A DNA stretch of 64,000 nucleotides, from positions 109,543 through 173,542 of the forward strand of contig NZ_JAFLHG010000008.1 of assembly GCF_018717645.1 (NCBI RefSeq), written 5' to 3'. Source of the DNA: Microbacterium flavum (lineage in GTDB: Bacteria > Actinomycetota > Actinomycetes > Actinomycetales > Microbacteriaceae). Within the stretch, counting starts at the first letter, position 1, and every line of letters begins with the position of its first letter. Position numbers and translations under genes: made by a program. Under the pieces are notes generated by a model. It made no database searches and was not told the DNA's origin. It was given only the letters and a program-made list of their open reading frames with translations. Positions 17,696 to 26,509 of this stretch are shown one piece after another.

Positions 17696-18811
17696 TCAGC
17701 CGCTGGCCGTGTTCCGCGATGCCCACTCGATCGTCCGAGATATGAAATCGCATCCTGCACCTCGCAGTTCTGTGTTCTCCGCGCCCAGCACATCGCGAAA
17801 CGGCTGCCCGAGCTCGTCCGCTAGAAGTGCTCTGCTGGTGACTGACTCAGGCATGTCGCCATACCCGTAGGCATGTAACAAGATGCCGACAACTTCTGCA
17901 ATCTCCCAGCCGGTCGCCGCAGGCGGCGCAGCCGGAGACTGAGAGCGAAACGGGTCCGGCACGGTGAGTGCGCGGAGCGCGAGCAGCGCGCGGGTTGTGG
18001 CGGCGTCTGAATTGCTGCTGTCGGTCATGAGCTCGTAGGCCGCCGTCAAGCCATCGAGCAGTCGCGCTCGTTGAGACCGGAGGTTGTGGAGCGCCCGTGC
18101 GTGCCAGGCGAGAAGTGCCGCAATGACGGCGAACCCGACGGTGACCGCCACTTCGACGACCCAGCCGTCCTGGCCGTGATACAGAGCGAGCGACATTGCG
18201 CTGAAAGTCGCCGCGAGTAGTGATGCGGTCCAAGTCAGCTGGCTCCAGTGCGCTTGATACGGCCGCGGTTTGGGAGAAGCTGACAACAATGGGGGCGCCG
18301 ATGCCGAACTCGCTGCGCTGAAGAATATGCCCACGAAGCCGAGCGCGAAAGCCGTCAGCTTGGTCGACACGAGGGAGTCAACTGAGGTAAACGACCCTTC
18401 GGACGTCACGGTGATGATCGCGACCACGCCCGCTGAGAGGACCGCAGCCCACGCCAGCGAAGTGAACACCCACCACGCGGGGGTGGCGCCTCGCCTCATC
18501 CGAGATGTCAGCCGCCTGTAGGTTCCTGCGCGCAATTGCACAGTCCAGGCAGCGGCGGCAATAGTGCCGCCGAGTGTGGCTAGAACGGTGAGCGCCGAGC
18601 TCGCGACGGGGTGTTGGAGGAGTGCGGCGAGGATCCCTGCCGCGAGGGCGACGACCGTCGCCCCTCCGAACCACCACCAGTTCCGTCGCCGGCGGTGGCG
18701 CACCAGACGCCGCGCAGCGCGCGAGCCGAGGTCGTCGCCGGTCGGGGTGATCGTGAGCTCGGAAGCCAATCGCCATAAGTCGGGCTTCGGTGCAGTCGTG
18801 AAAGTGCTCAT
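17696..18811 (-). CDS. Multi-pass membrane protein, unknown function
   Basis: ATG at 18811 (MSTFTTAPKPDLWRLASEL) gives 371 residues; the longer frame to 18916 adds an Arg/Cys-rich leader that looks spurious. Several hydrophobic segments are present, including NWWWFGGATVVALAAGILAAL, LTVLATLGGTIAAAAW, SLAWAAVLSAGVVAIITV and VVEVAVTVGFAVIAALLAW. A cytosolic C-terminal part follows. I do not recognise the family. The gene is convergent with the HNH-NACHT gene and divergent from cmtR. Confidence 0.6.
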   Translation of the reverse strand: MSTFTTAPKPDLWRLASELTITPTGDDLGSRAARRLVRHRRRRNWWWFGGATVVALAAGILAALLQHPVASSALTVLATLGGTIAAAAWTVQLRAGTYRRLTSRMRRGATPAWWVFTSLAWAAVLSAGVVAIITVTSEGSFTSVDSLVSTKLTAFALGFVGIFFSAASSASAPPLLSASPKPRPYQAHWSQLTWTASLLAATFSAMSLALYHGQDGWVVEVAVTVGFAVIAALLAWHARALHNLRSQRARLLDGLTAAYELMTDSSNSDAATTRALLALRALTVPDPFRSQSPAAPPAATGWEIAEVVGILLHAYGYGDMPESVTSRALLADELGQPFRDVLGAENTELRGAGCDFISRTIEWASRNTASG

Positions 18812-18964
18812 CAATCGCGAGCGTAAGCGAAGGGGGCGACACGTTCGCCTACACCCGGGACGAGCGTCGCCCGGATAGGGATCACCAATGCACGCTGAGG
18901 CCCCTCCAACGACCACTGCCCGAATAGGGATCCCCTTACGGGCATGCGATCTGGGCTGACGCCT

Positions 18965-19000
18965 GTGACCGAGTGTTCAGTGCGCGCTGTATAGTTCAGT
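18965..19000 (+). promoter_or_regulatory. cmtR-cadD promoter and candidate operator
   Basis: A -10-like TATAGT at 18990-18995 lies 7 bases before the cmtR ATG at 19003, so the transcript is probably leaderless. GTGACC at 18965-18970 is a weak -35 candidate. The 7-mer GTTCAGT occurs at 18975-18981 and again at 18994-19000, flanking and overlapping the -10. This is a plausible CmtR binding arrangement that would block RNA polymerase without metal. The assignment is inferred from position. Confidence 0.5.
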
Positions 19001-19002
19001 CC

Positions 19003-19362
19003 ATGCTGACTATTGCTTCGCGTCTCGACGTGATGAACCGCCTGGGTCGTGCACTGGCCGACCCCACTCGATCCCGGATCATCTTGACCCTGCTCGACCA
19101 TCCCGCTTACCCGGCGGAACTGGCCCGAGATCTGGACCTGACACGCCCGAACGTGTCCAACCACCTGGCATGCCTGCGCGATTGCGGGATCGTCGTCTCC
19201 GAGCCCGAGGGTCGTCGGACACGATATGAGATCGCCGATTCGCACCTGGCGCAGGCGCTGACGGCACTGGTCGATGCCACCCTGGCAGTGGACGAAGACG
19301 CCCCGTGCATCGATCCCGCCTGCTCGCTTCCCGGATGCGACGCAGCTGGGGAGGGCGCATGA
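19003..19362 (+). CDS. cmtR: CmtR, ArsR/SmtB-type Cd/Pb-sensing repressor
   Basis: The 119-residue protein matches mycobacterial CmtR in start and layout: LGRALADPTRSRI, then LARDLDLTRPNVSNHLACLRD as the recognition helix region. The three metal ligands known for CmtR are present at the same numbers: Cys57 and Cys61 in CLRDC and Cys102 in DAPCID. Further Cys residues follow (PACSLPGC). It should repress the operon and release DNA on binding Cd(II) or Pb(II). Its stop overlaps the ATG of cadD by four bases, so it regulates the transporter it is translated with. Confidence 0.9.
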   Translation: MLTIASRLDVMNRLGRALADPTRSRIILTLLDHPAYPAELARDLDLTRPNVSNHLACLRDCGIVVSEPEGRRTRYEIADSHLAQALTALVDATLAVDEDAPCIDPACSLPGCDAAGEGA

Positions 19363-19961
19363 TCCTCACCTCGGTCTTGCAGGCGATGGGCCTGTTCGCA
19401 GCGACCAACATCGACGACATCATCGTGCTCTCCCTCTTCTTCGCGCGAGGGGCAGGCCAGCGCGGCACTACCGCCCGCATTCTGGCCGGCCAGTACCTCG
19501 GATTCGCCGGCATCCTCGGTGCCGCGGTCCTGGTGACCATCGGTGCCGGAGCATTCCTGCCCTCGGCAGCCATCCCGTACTTCGGTCTCATCCCTCTGGG
19601 CCTCGGCCTCTGGGCCGCATGGCAGGCCTGGCGCGGAGACGATGATGACGATGACGACGAGGCCAAGGTTGCCGGCAAGAAGGTCGGCGTGTGGACAGTC
19701 GCAGGCGTCACCCTTGCCAACGGCGGCGACAACATCGGCGTCTACACCCCTGTCTTCCTCAGCGTGGAACCTCTCGCAGTAGTCGCCTACTGCATCGTCT
19801 TCCTCGCGCTCGTCGCGGTCCTGGTGGCCCTGGCAAAGTTCGTCGCCACCCGCCCCCCGATCGCCGAAGTGCTCGAACGCTGGGAGCACATCCTCTTCCC
19901 CATCGTTCTCATCGGCCTCGGCATCGTGATCCTCGTCAGCGGCGGAGCCTTCGGACTCTGA
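19359..19961 (+). CDS. cadD: CadD-family cadmium resistance transporter
   Basis: The start is ATG 19359, in an ATGA overlap with cmtR. The 200-residue protein has about five membrane segments. The helix-one motif FAATNIDDIIVL and the second-half motif TLANGGDNIGVYTP are the paired polar-in-membrane signatures of the CadD/LysE-like family. A cytosolic loop contains a run of seven Asp (GDDDDDDDE), which could bind metal. It probably exports Cd(II). The pairing with CmtR makes the assignment firm. Confidence 0.9.
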   Translation: MILTSVLQAMGLFAATNIDDIIVLSLFFARGAGQRGTTARILAGQYLGFAGILGAAVLVTIGAGAFLPSAAIPYFGLIPLGLGLWAAWQAWRGDDDDDDDEAKVAGKKVGVWTVAGVTLANGGDNIGVYTPVFLSVEPLAVVAYCIVFLALVAVLVALAKFVATRPPIAEVLERWEHILFPIVLIGLGIVILVSGGAFGL

Positions 19962-20189
19962 CGTAGCGGCAGCGATCCAAACGGCCCCGACCGGGCGCAC
20001 CCCTCTCGGTTCAGACCGCGACACCTACCTGCAGCCAGTCCTGCGTGATCGCGGCAACAAGACCGCCACGGAGCGCTGCAAAAACCCCGCCACCAAGCGA
20101 ACGAAGCCACAATTCTGCCCGAGTCGGCAGCAAGCGCGCACGCTCGATGCCGTCCCACAAAGCGATCGTCCTGCGGGTCAGCGATCGGG

Positions 20190-21635
20190 CTAACCGTGCT
20201 GCGGCGCGGTTCTCGGGAGGAGGCACATCGCGAGTCCCGCGACAACGTAGAGAACCGCCGAGACGAGGAGCACACCGCCTAGCGCAGGACCGTAGACGTC
20301 CAGGCCCCTGCCGGAGCCGCTGCTGACGGCGGCGAAGAACGCCGTGGTGAGGGTTGCGATCCCGACCGCTCCGCCGATCTGGTTGACGGTGGACAGGACT
20401 CCGCCTGCTGCGCCGGCGTGCTGGCCGGGGACTCCCGCGAGGATGACGTTGACGAGGATGGGGACCACAAGGCCGAGGCCAAGACCGCCCAGGAACAGCC
20501 CGCCCGCGAGAGGCCAGTAGCCGGGGTCCTCGCCGGTGTTCACCGCGGCCCACAGAGCAACGTAGGACAGCGCGACGACGAGGGAGCCGGCGACCAGCAG
20601 CAAGCGACCCGCGCGGGCGGCGAAGGCGACACCGATCCCTGAGGTGATCAGCGATCCGATCGCGTACGGGAGGATCGTGAGGCCCGTTTCGAGTGCTGTT
20701 CGCCCGGCTCCGTCCTGCAAGTAGACGGAGAGCATGAGGAAGAGAGATCCGATCCCCGAGAAGAACAGCACGGATGCGATCAGGCCGGCCGAGAAGGAAC
20801 GGCTCTTGATCAGCGTCGGGTCGAACACCGGATCACCGCCGCGCGCGAGTAGGCGCCTCTCGTAGAGGACGAACACGGCGAGGACGACAACGGCTGCACC
20901 CAGGAGCGCCCAGCTCGGCGCCTCCCAGCCCCACGACGTCGACTGAATGAGGGGGAGAAGGAGCAACACGATCCCTGCGGCCGCGAGGACTGCCCCGATG
21001 ATGTCGAACGCGGATCGGCGGTCGGATCGAGACTCCGGGAGCACTCGAATCCCGATGATGAAGGCGATGACGCAGATGGGGACGTTGATCCAGAAGATGC
21101 TTCGCCACTCCATCCCGAACAGGTTCGCGATGACCAGGAGACCACCCAGGAGCGGACCTGCGACGGAGGCGAGGCCCTGAACGGCTCCGTAGGCGCCGAA
21201 CGCTTTCGCACGCTGCTCGGGTGCGAACGAGCCCCGGATGATGCCGAACACCTGCGGCACCATGATGCCCGCAGCAAGACCCTGAGCTGCACGGAACCCG
21301 ATCAGTGCTTCAGGTGTGCCCGCCAGCGCGCACAGGGCTGAGGTGACCGCGAACGCGGCGAGACCGAGGAGGAAGATCCTCTTTCGGCCGTAGGAGTCTC
21401 CGAGGCGTCCGCCGGTGATCAGCCCGGCGCCCAGAGCGAGTGTGTAGGCGGCGACCACCCATTGCAGCTGTGCGCGGGATGCGCCGGTGGAGGCTTCGAT
21501 GGCGGGGGCTGCTACCACCACGATCGTCGCGTCGACAAGATCGATGAAGGACGCGAAAAGGACGACGAGGAGCGGGAGGGCGGCGCCCTTCGGTGAGGCG
21601 AGCGGCGCTGAAGGTGGGCTGGCTGGATTCGACAT
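20190..21635 (-). CDS. DHA2-family MFS drug efflux pump
   Basis: From ATG 21635 (MSNPASPPSAPL) the protein has 481 residues and about 14 membrane helices. It carries the DHA2/EmrB-QacA patterns: DATIVVVAAPAI in helix 1, GGRLGDSYGRKRIF (motif A) and RAAQGLAAGIMVPQ with VAGPLLGGLL (motif C). It is a proton-driven exporter of hydrophobic or cationic drugs. It diverges from the WYL regulator with a candidate shared operator at 21657-21666 between them. With the downstream monooxygenase and UvrA-like genes it forms a probable xenobiotic-resistance cassette. Confidence 0.9.
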   Translation of the reverse strand: MSNPASPPSAPLASPKGAALPLLVVLFASFIDLVDATIVVVAAPAIEASTGASRAQLQWVVAAYTLALGAGLITGGRLGDSYGRKRIFLLGLAAFAVTSALCALAGTPEALIGFRAAQGLAAGIMVPQVFGIIRGSFAPEQRAKAFGAYGAVQGLASVAGPLLGGLLVIANLFGMEWRSIFWINVPICVIAFIIGIRVLPESRSDRRSAFDIIGAVLAAAGIVLLLLPLIQSTSWGWEAPSWALLGAAVVVLAVFVLYERRLLARGGDPVFDPTLIKSRSFSAGLIASVLFFSGIGSLFLMLSVYLQDGAGRTALETGLTILPYAIGSLITSGIGVAFAARAGRLLLVAGSLVVALSYVALWAAVNTGEDPGYWPLAGGLFLGGLGLGLVVPILVNVILAGVPGQHAGAAGGVLSTVNQIGGAVGIATLTTAFFAAVSSGSGRGLDVYGPALGGVLLVSAVLYVVAGLAMCLLPRTAPQHG

Positions 21636-21656
21636 GGAAGCACTGTGGACCGGCAA

Positions 21657-21666
21657 CCGGACACGG
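21657..21666. promoter_or_regulatory. Candidate operator CCGGACACGG, site 1
   Basis: This 10-mer lies between the divergent MFS pump and WYL regulator genes. It recurs, inverted, at 22682-22691 in front of the FAD monooxygenase gene. The match extends to about 15 of 17 bases when one flank is included. Same motif, same gene set: a likely binding site of the WYL regulator, by inference. Confidence 0.45.
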
Positions 21667-21695
21667 AATGGCCGGTTTCGATGTTGGATGAGGTC

Positions 21696-22673
21696 ATGGC
21701 CACCACCTCCGCCCGAGCGCTGAAACTGCTGTCGATGATGAGCTCAGGCGCGACGTTGAACTCCGCGCTACTTGCCGAGCGGTTGGGGGTCGCCGAGCGG
21801 ACCGTTCGTCGAGATATGGAAACGCTGCGAGACCTCGGATACGAGGTCGAGCCCATCAAGGGCCTCGGCGGTGGATACCGACTGCGCGGCGGGTCCCGGC
21901 TTCCGCCGATGGTGTTCGATGAGGACCAGGTGGTGGCGATCGCAGTCGCGCTTCAAACGGCGCCGACAGTGCTGGCCGGCATCTCGGAGTCGAACAATCG
22001 GGCGCTCGATACTGTGCGGCAAGTCATGCCGGAGCAGCTGCGCATCGAGTCCGATGCGTTCACCGTCACGTCTGTCCCGAATTACTGGGAGTTCCCCGCG
22101 GCGCCGATCGGCGCCCAGGTTGTGCGAGACGTCGGCGCGGCGGTCCGCCGCCGGCATGTTCTCCGAGCTGACTACCTCGAGAGCGCAACCGAGATGGTGC
22201 GGATGCGGGTGGAACCTCACCAGATGATCGTGTGGGCGGCGCGCTGGTACCTCGTCGCGTTCGACCTCGACGCCCAGGAGTGGCGCGCGCTGAGACTCGA
22301 CCGCCTGCACGCCAAAGACCCCACGTATGTCCCGTTCCCCGACCGTGAGCTACCCGCCGGATCGGCTGAGGAGTTCGTGAAGCACACCTTCGATCGTGGC
22401 GACTCGGTGGCTGGCTGGCCCTGCCAGGGGTCTGTGGTCCTCGCGGTCCCACCCGAGATCGCGGCGGAGTTTGCTCCGGGAGGGGCCGTGGTGCAGAAAG
22501 TCACCGCCGGCACATCCCGCCTCACGATGGGAGCGTGGTCCTGGATCGGGCTCGCTGGCCTGTTCATCACGTTCGCCGCTGACATGACGGAGATCGAACC
22601 GCTCGAGCTGCGCCAAGCGTTCGCCACGGTCCGCTCTCGACTCGGCCGATTGCCAGGAACACCCACGCCATAG
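21696..22673 (+). CDS. YafY-type transcriptional regulator with WYL domain
   Basis: I chose ATG 21696 (MATTSARALKLLSMM) because of its GGATGAGG ribosome site; ATG 21681 is the alternative. The 325-residue protein has an N-terminal winged helix with LLAERLGVAERTVRRDMETL and a GGGYRLRGG wing. A WYL domain follows with the pattern WYLVAFDLDAQEWRALRLDR. WYL regulators sense ligands or nucleic acids. The gene sits between an efflux pump (divergent) and a monooxygenase (same direction), so it probably controls both. Confidence 0.85.
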   Translation: MATTSARALKLLSMMSSGATLNSALLAERLGVAERTVRRDMETLRDLGYEVEPIKGLGGGYRLRGGSRLPPMVFDEDQVVAIAVALQTAPTVLAGISESNNRALDTVRQVMPEQLRIESDAFTVTSVPNYWEFPAAPIGAQVVRDVGAAVRRRHVLRADYLESATEMVRMRVEPHQMIVWAARWYLVAFDLDAQEWRALRLDRLHAKDPTYVPFPDRELPAGSAEEFVKHTFDRGDSVAGWPCQGSVVLAVPPEIAAEFAPGGAVVQKVTAGTSRLTMGAWSWIGLAGLFITFAADMTEIEPLELRQAFATVRSRLGRLPGTPTP

Positions 22674-22681
22674 CGGCCTTC

Positions 22682-22691
22682 CCGTGTCCGG
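22682..22691. promoter_or_regulatory. Candidate operator CCGTGTCCGG, site 2
   Basis: This is the inverted copy of the site at 21657-21666, located 21 bp before the ATG of the FAD monooxygenase gene and just after the WYL regulator. It could bring the monooxygenase and the following UvrA-like gene under the same control as the pump. Confidence 0.45.
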
Positions 22692-22712
22692 TAGTAGCGG
22701 CAGCTTCGTCCC

Positions 22713-23981
22713 ATGACACAAGAGAAGAACCCCCTACGAGTGATCGTCGCTGGCGGCGGACTGGGCGGACTGGCCCTCACCGCGGGTCTGCTGAAGCGCG
22801 GTATCGACGTCACGACGTTCGAGCGGGACACTGACCTCAGCCGCACAGGCGGCTACCACATCCATCTGGACCGGGCAGCGACCACGGCGCTGCGCGGCCT
22901 CCTGGAGCCGGAATCATTCGAGGCGATCCTCGCGTCGTCCGCGACGACCCGAGTGCAGGGCGGCGACGTCATGCGCGACATGCGGGGGCGGCTGCTGCTA
23001 CGCAAAGCGGCACCCGACGACGACGGCGGCGTGAACATCGACAGGATCACCCTCCGGCTGATCCTGGCCGACGCGGCTGCCGCCGCGCTGCGCACGGGAA
23101 CCGTGGTGCACCGACACTCGACAGAGGACGACGGCACGATCAGCGTCGGCCTCGAGGACGGAACGACGCACACGGCCGACGTGCTCGTGGCCGCAGACGG
23201 AGTGCACTCCCACATCGCCGCAGCTCTTGCCGGCCGACCGACCAACACCCCCACAGGCCTGCTCGGTATCGGCGGACGCACCCCGGCCTCCGCCCTGCCC
23301 AAGAAGGCGCGAGAACTGTTCTCCACGGACTCCGGCCTCGCGATCGGCCCCGGAGGAACGGGGCTCTACATCGGGTACCACGACCCGGTGAACCAGGCGG
23401 CCGTGAACTCGCCCCACCTTGCTCACCCCGTCACCACCGAACCGACCTACATCTGGGGCGCTGTCCTCTCGGAGTCTCCGAGCACGGACGCGCTGCGGCC
23501 CCTCGAAGGAGGCGAGCTCCGCGACGCGACCACGGCGCTACTGCGGCGTGCCGGATGGACGAGCCCGATGCTCGACGTGATCACTCACACCGACACAGAC
23601 GGCCTCGCCACGTTCAGATTCCACGCAGGCCCGGAAGTCGCGAACGACGTCGCCCCCTGGCCCGCCGGCCCCGTCACCGCGCTGGGCGACGCCGTACACG
23701 CCATGCCGCCCACCGCTGGGATGGGCGCCGCTACAGCGATCCGAGACGCCGCAGCTCTCGCTGATGGGCTCGAAACCGTTCGTGACCAGCAGGCGACGAT
23801 CCCGGCCGCCGTTCACGACTTCGAGCACGGGATGCGGATCCGAGGCGCCGCCGCCGTCAGCGCCTCCCTCGGCCCTGTCGGCATCATCCACGCGACGAAC
23901 ACGCCAGCCGGCCGCATCGTCGCGCGCGTCGGTCTACCCCTTGGGGCTGCACTAGAGCGCCTGCGCCACCGACCCCGCTAG
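22713..23981 (+). CDS. FAD-dependent aromatic-type monooxygenase
   Basis: The 422-residue flavoprotein has the dinucleotide-binding motif VIVAGGGLGGLALTAGLL (10-27). It has a mid-protein segment DVLVAADGVHSHI (the DG motif) and the FAD-ribose motif ALGDAVHAMPPTAGMG at about 327. This is the arrangement of group A flavin hydroxylases such as PHBH, TetX and Rox. A hydroxylase beside an efflux pump suggests drug modification, for example of a tetracycline- or rifamycin-like compound, but the substrate is not visible in the sequence. It is followed 43 bp later by the UvrA-like gene. Confidence 0.85.
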   Translation: MTQEKNPLRVIVAGGGLGGLALTAGLLKRGIDVTTFERDTDLSRTGGYHIHLDRAATTALRGLLEPESFEAILASSATTRVQGGDVMRDMRGRLLLRKAAPDDDGGVNIDRITLRLILADAAAAALRTGTVVHRHSTEDDGTISVGLEDGTTHTADVLVAADGVHSHIAAALAGRPTNTPTGLLGIGGRTPASALPKKARELFSTDSGLAIGPGGTGLYIGYHDPVNQAAVNSPHLAHPVTTEPTYIWGAVLSESPSTDALRPLEGGELRDATTALLRRAGWTSPMLDVITHTDTDGLATFRFHAGPEVANDVAPWPAGPVTALGDAVHAMPPTAGMGAATAIRDAAALADGLETVRDQQATIPAAVHDFEHGMRIRGAAAVSASLGPVGIIHATNTPAGRIVARVGLPLGAALERLRHRPR

Positions 23982-24024
23982 ACGAGGCCATACCCGTAGC
24001 GTCACCTCGACAGAAAGCACCCCC

Positions 24025-26310
24025 ATGCCTCAGCGCCACCGCCCCACATTCAGCGACGCGATCGTGATTCGAGGAGCGAGCACCAACAACCTCCGCAAGC
24101 TCGACATCGACATCCCGAAGAGGAAACTCGTCGTGTTCACGGGAGTGTCCGGGTCAGGGAAGTCGTCCCTCGCGTTCGACACGATCGCCGCGGAATCTCA
24201 GCGGCTCCTCACTGAGACCTATCCCGCCTACTTGCAGAATCAGCTCCCCCACGCAGCGCGGCCGGACGCCACCCTCTTGGAAAACCTCACCGCGACTATC
24301 GCCGTGACCCAGAGCCCGATGGCCGCTAACCCTCGCTCCACGGTGGGGACCGCGACCGATGCCATCAGCCTGCTCCGTCAACTCTTCGTCGCTCAGGGCT
24401 CACCCGAGGTCTCGTCGCCACAGGCGCTCAGCTTCAACCACCCAACCGGCGCGTGCCCGGAATGCGAGGGCACGGGACAAGAGGCGAGTCTCAACCTCGA
24501 CCTGCTCCTCGACGGCGATCTAAGCCTCAACGACGGCGCAATCGAATTCCCGAACTTCGCCGTCGGGTCCCTCTTCTGGAAGGTCTACGCCCGCTCCGGG
24601 TACTTCGACAACGACAAGCCCATCAAGAACTTCACCGCCGACGAACGATCGCTGCTGCTCGAGGGAACCGGGCCCAGCGTCGAGACCGGATCGCACCCCA
24701 TGGCCTACGAGGGGGTCGTCCGCAAGATCCGAAGGCTCTATCTGAGCAAGAGCATCGAGACGCTGAAACCAGCGATCAGAGAAGCGCTCGACACCCTCGC
24801 CCACGTCGCACCGTGCTCCGCGTGCAAGGGGACCCGTCTCAACGAACGCGCCCGCGCCTGCCTGATCGGCTCCCACAGCATCGCGACCGCCGCCGCCCTC
24901 GAAACCCACGACCTCGAACAGTGGCTCCGAGAACTCACCGTCCCGGACTCGCTGGCCGAGCTGCGCAACCGGCTCCTCTCCATCACACAGGGCATGCAAC
25001 ACGTCGGACTCGGCTACCTCTCCCTCGAGCGACCCACCAGCTCGCTCTCCGGCGGAGAAGCCCAACGGATTCGCACCGTCATGCACCTGGACAGCGCCCT
25101 AACGGAACTCACCTACGTTTTCGATGAACCAGCCGCCGGCCTCCACGCCCACGACACCGCGCGAGTGGTCGAGCTGCTCCACCGCCTGCGCGACAAGGGC
25201 AACACGATCCTGGTCGTGGAACACCACCCCGACGTCATCCGAGCCGCTGACCACATCATCGACATCGGCCCGGGCGCCGGCCGACACGGCGGAACGCTCC
25301 TCTTCCAAGGGCACCCGGCTGACCTCGCAGCGGCGGACACCCCGACCGCGGCCGAGCTGGCCGCGCCCCTTGTGCTGAACGCGACACCGCGCACACCCAC
25401 CGACCACCTGCGCGTGCGGGGCGCGGCGCTCAACAACCTGAAGAACGTGGACGTCGACATTCCCACCGGATGTTTCGTCGCCATCACCGGTGTCGCCGGA
25501 GCAGGCAAGACCAGCCTGCTGCGCAGCATCCCCCAGACGAACGGCCTCGTCACCCTCGATCAGTCGCCCATCCGAGGATCGCGCCGTTCCAGCATCGCGA
25601 CATACGCCGGCGCCCTAGACGACATTCGCGCGCAGTTCGCGAAGGCCAATGACGTCGTTGCCAGTTACTTCAGCCCCAACGGTGCGGGTGGGTGCGAGGA
25701 GTGCGGAGGACTCGGCTCCACCAGCGCCACAACCCCACTCGGAGACACACTCACCGCGATCTGCCCAGTCTGCAACGGCCAGCGTTTCAGCGCCGAGGCG
25801 TTGCAATACCGCCTCCACAACCTCACCATCGCGGAGATCATGGACCTTCCGACAGAGGAGGCCGCTGCACTGTTCGAGAACACGAAAGCAGGTGACATCC
25901 TGACCCGCGTAGCCGAAGCGGGCATCGGCTACATCACCATCGGGCAGCCCCTCAACCAGCTCTCCGGAGGCGAACGCCAGCGACTCCGCCTCGGCCTCGA
26001 GCTCCGACAGCAGGCCGCGATCTACGTCCTGGATGAACCCACCACAGGGCTGCACATGAAGGACGTCCGGAACCTGATCGGCGTCCTCGATCGACTCGTG
26101 GAAGCAGGGTCGACCGTGATTGCGGCAGACCACAACCTGCACCTGATCGCCCACGCCGATTACGTCATCGACCTCGGCCCAGAAGCAGGACGCAACGGGG
26201 GAGAACCCGTGTTCGAGGGCAACGTGGCCGCCCTCGCGCGAACCCGCACCCACACCGGACGCGCTCTTCGCACATCTATCGAGAAGAGCGCTGAGGCCCC
26301 GAGGGAGTGA
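24025..26310 (+). CDS. UvrA-like ABC ATPase (DrrC/UvrA2 type)
   Basis: At 761 residues this is shorter than housekeeping UvrA (about 950). It has two ABC modules: Walker A GVSGSGKSS (40-48), signature LSGGEAQRIR and Walker B YVFDEPAAGLH; then GVAGAGKTSL, LSGGERQRLRLG and YVLDEPTTGLH. Zinc-type Cys pairs are present (CPECEGTG, CSACKGTR, CEECGG with CPVCNG). The UvrB-binding region is reduced, as in class II UvrA proteins such as DrrC, which protects antibiotic producers from DNA-intercalating drugs. In context it may remove or shield DNA-bound compounds handled by the pump and monooxygenase. Confidence 0.88.
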   Translation: MPQRHRPTFSDAIVIRGASTNNLRKLDIDIPKRKLVVFTGVSGSGKSSLAFDTIAAESQRLLTETYPAYLQNQLPHAARPDATLLENLTATIAVTQSPMAANPRSTVGTATDAISLLRQLFVAQGSPEVSSPQALSFNHPTGACPECEGTGQEASLNLDLLLDGDLSLNDGAIEFPNFAVGSLFWKVYARSGYFDNDKPIKNFTADERSLLLEGTGPSVETGSHPMAYEGVVRKIRRLYLSKSIETLKPAIREALDTLAHVAPCSACKGTRLNERARACLIGSHSIATAAALETHDLEQWLRELTVPDSLAELRNRLLSITQGMQHVGLGYLSLERPTSSLSGGEAQRIRTVMHLDSALTELTYVFDEPAAGLHAHDTARVVELLHRLRDKGNTILVVEHHPDVIRAADHIIDIGPGAGRHGGTLLFQGHPADLAAADTPTAAELAAPLVLNATPRTPTDHLRVRGAALNNLKNVDVDIPTGCFVAITGVAGAGKTSLLRSIPQTNGLVTLDQSPIRGSRRSSIATYAGALDDIRAQFAKANDVVASYFSPNGAGGCEECGGLGSTSATTPLGDTLTAICPVCNGQRFSAEALQYRLHNLTIAEIMDLPTEEAAALFENTKAGDILTRVAEAGIGYITIGQPLNQLSGGERQRLRLGLELRQQAAIYVLDEPTTGLHMKDVRNLIGVLDRLVEAGSTVIAADHNLHLIAHADYVIDLGPEAGRNGGEPVFEGNVAALARTRTHTGRALRTSIEKSAEAPRE

Positions 26311-26475
26311 GTGACGCGGATTCCCCAGTGACTCCACCCATATTCCGTATGGGGATCGTTTCCGGCTACACCGAGAAGATCGGGACGTAGCTCGGGCTCC
26401 GAGAGTGTGATTTCGACCCCGACTTCAGCGCGGACAAGCCGCGGGAATGGAGGATGACGCCGGGTGCTCGTACGC

Positions 26476-26503
26476 CTGACGGCCGAACAGCCACGGCTAC
26501 GCT
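26476..26503 (+). promoter_or_regulatory. Candidate leaderless promoter of the restriction endonuclease gene
   Basis: TACGCT at 26498-26503 lies 6 bases before the GTG start at 26510. CTGACG at 26476-26481 gives a -35-like element with a 16-bp spacer. No ribosome-binding site precedes the GTG, consistent with a leaderless message. Confidence 0.35.
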
Positions 26504-26509
26504 GAGACG

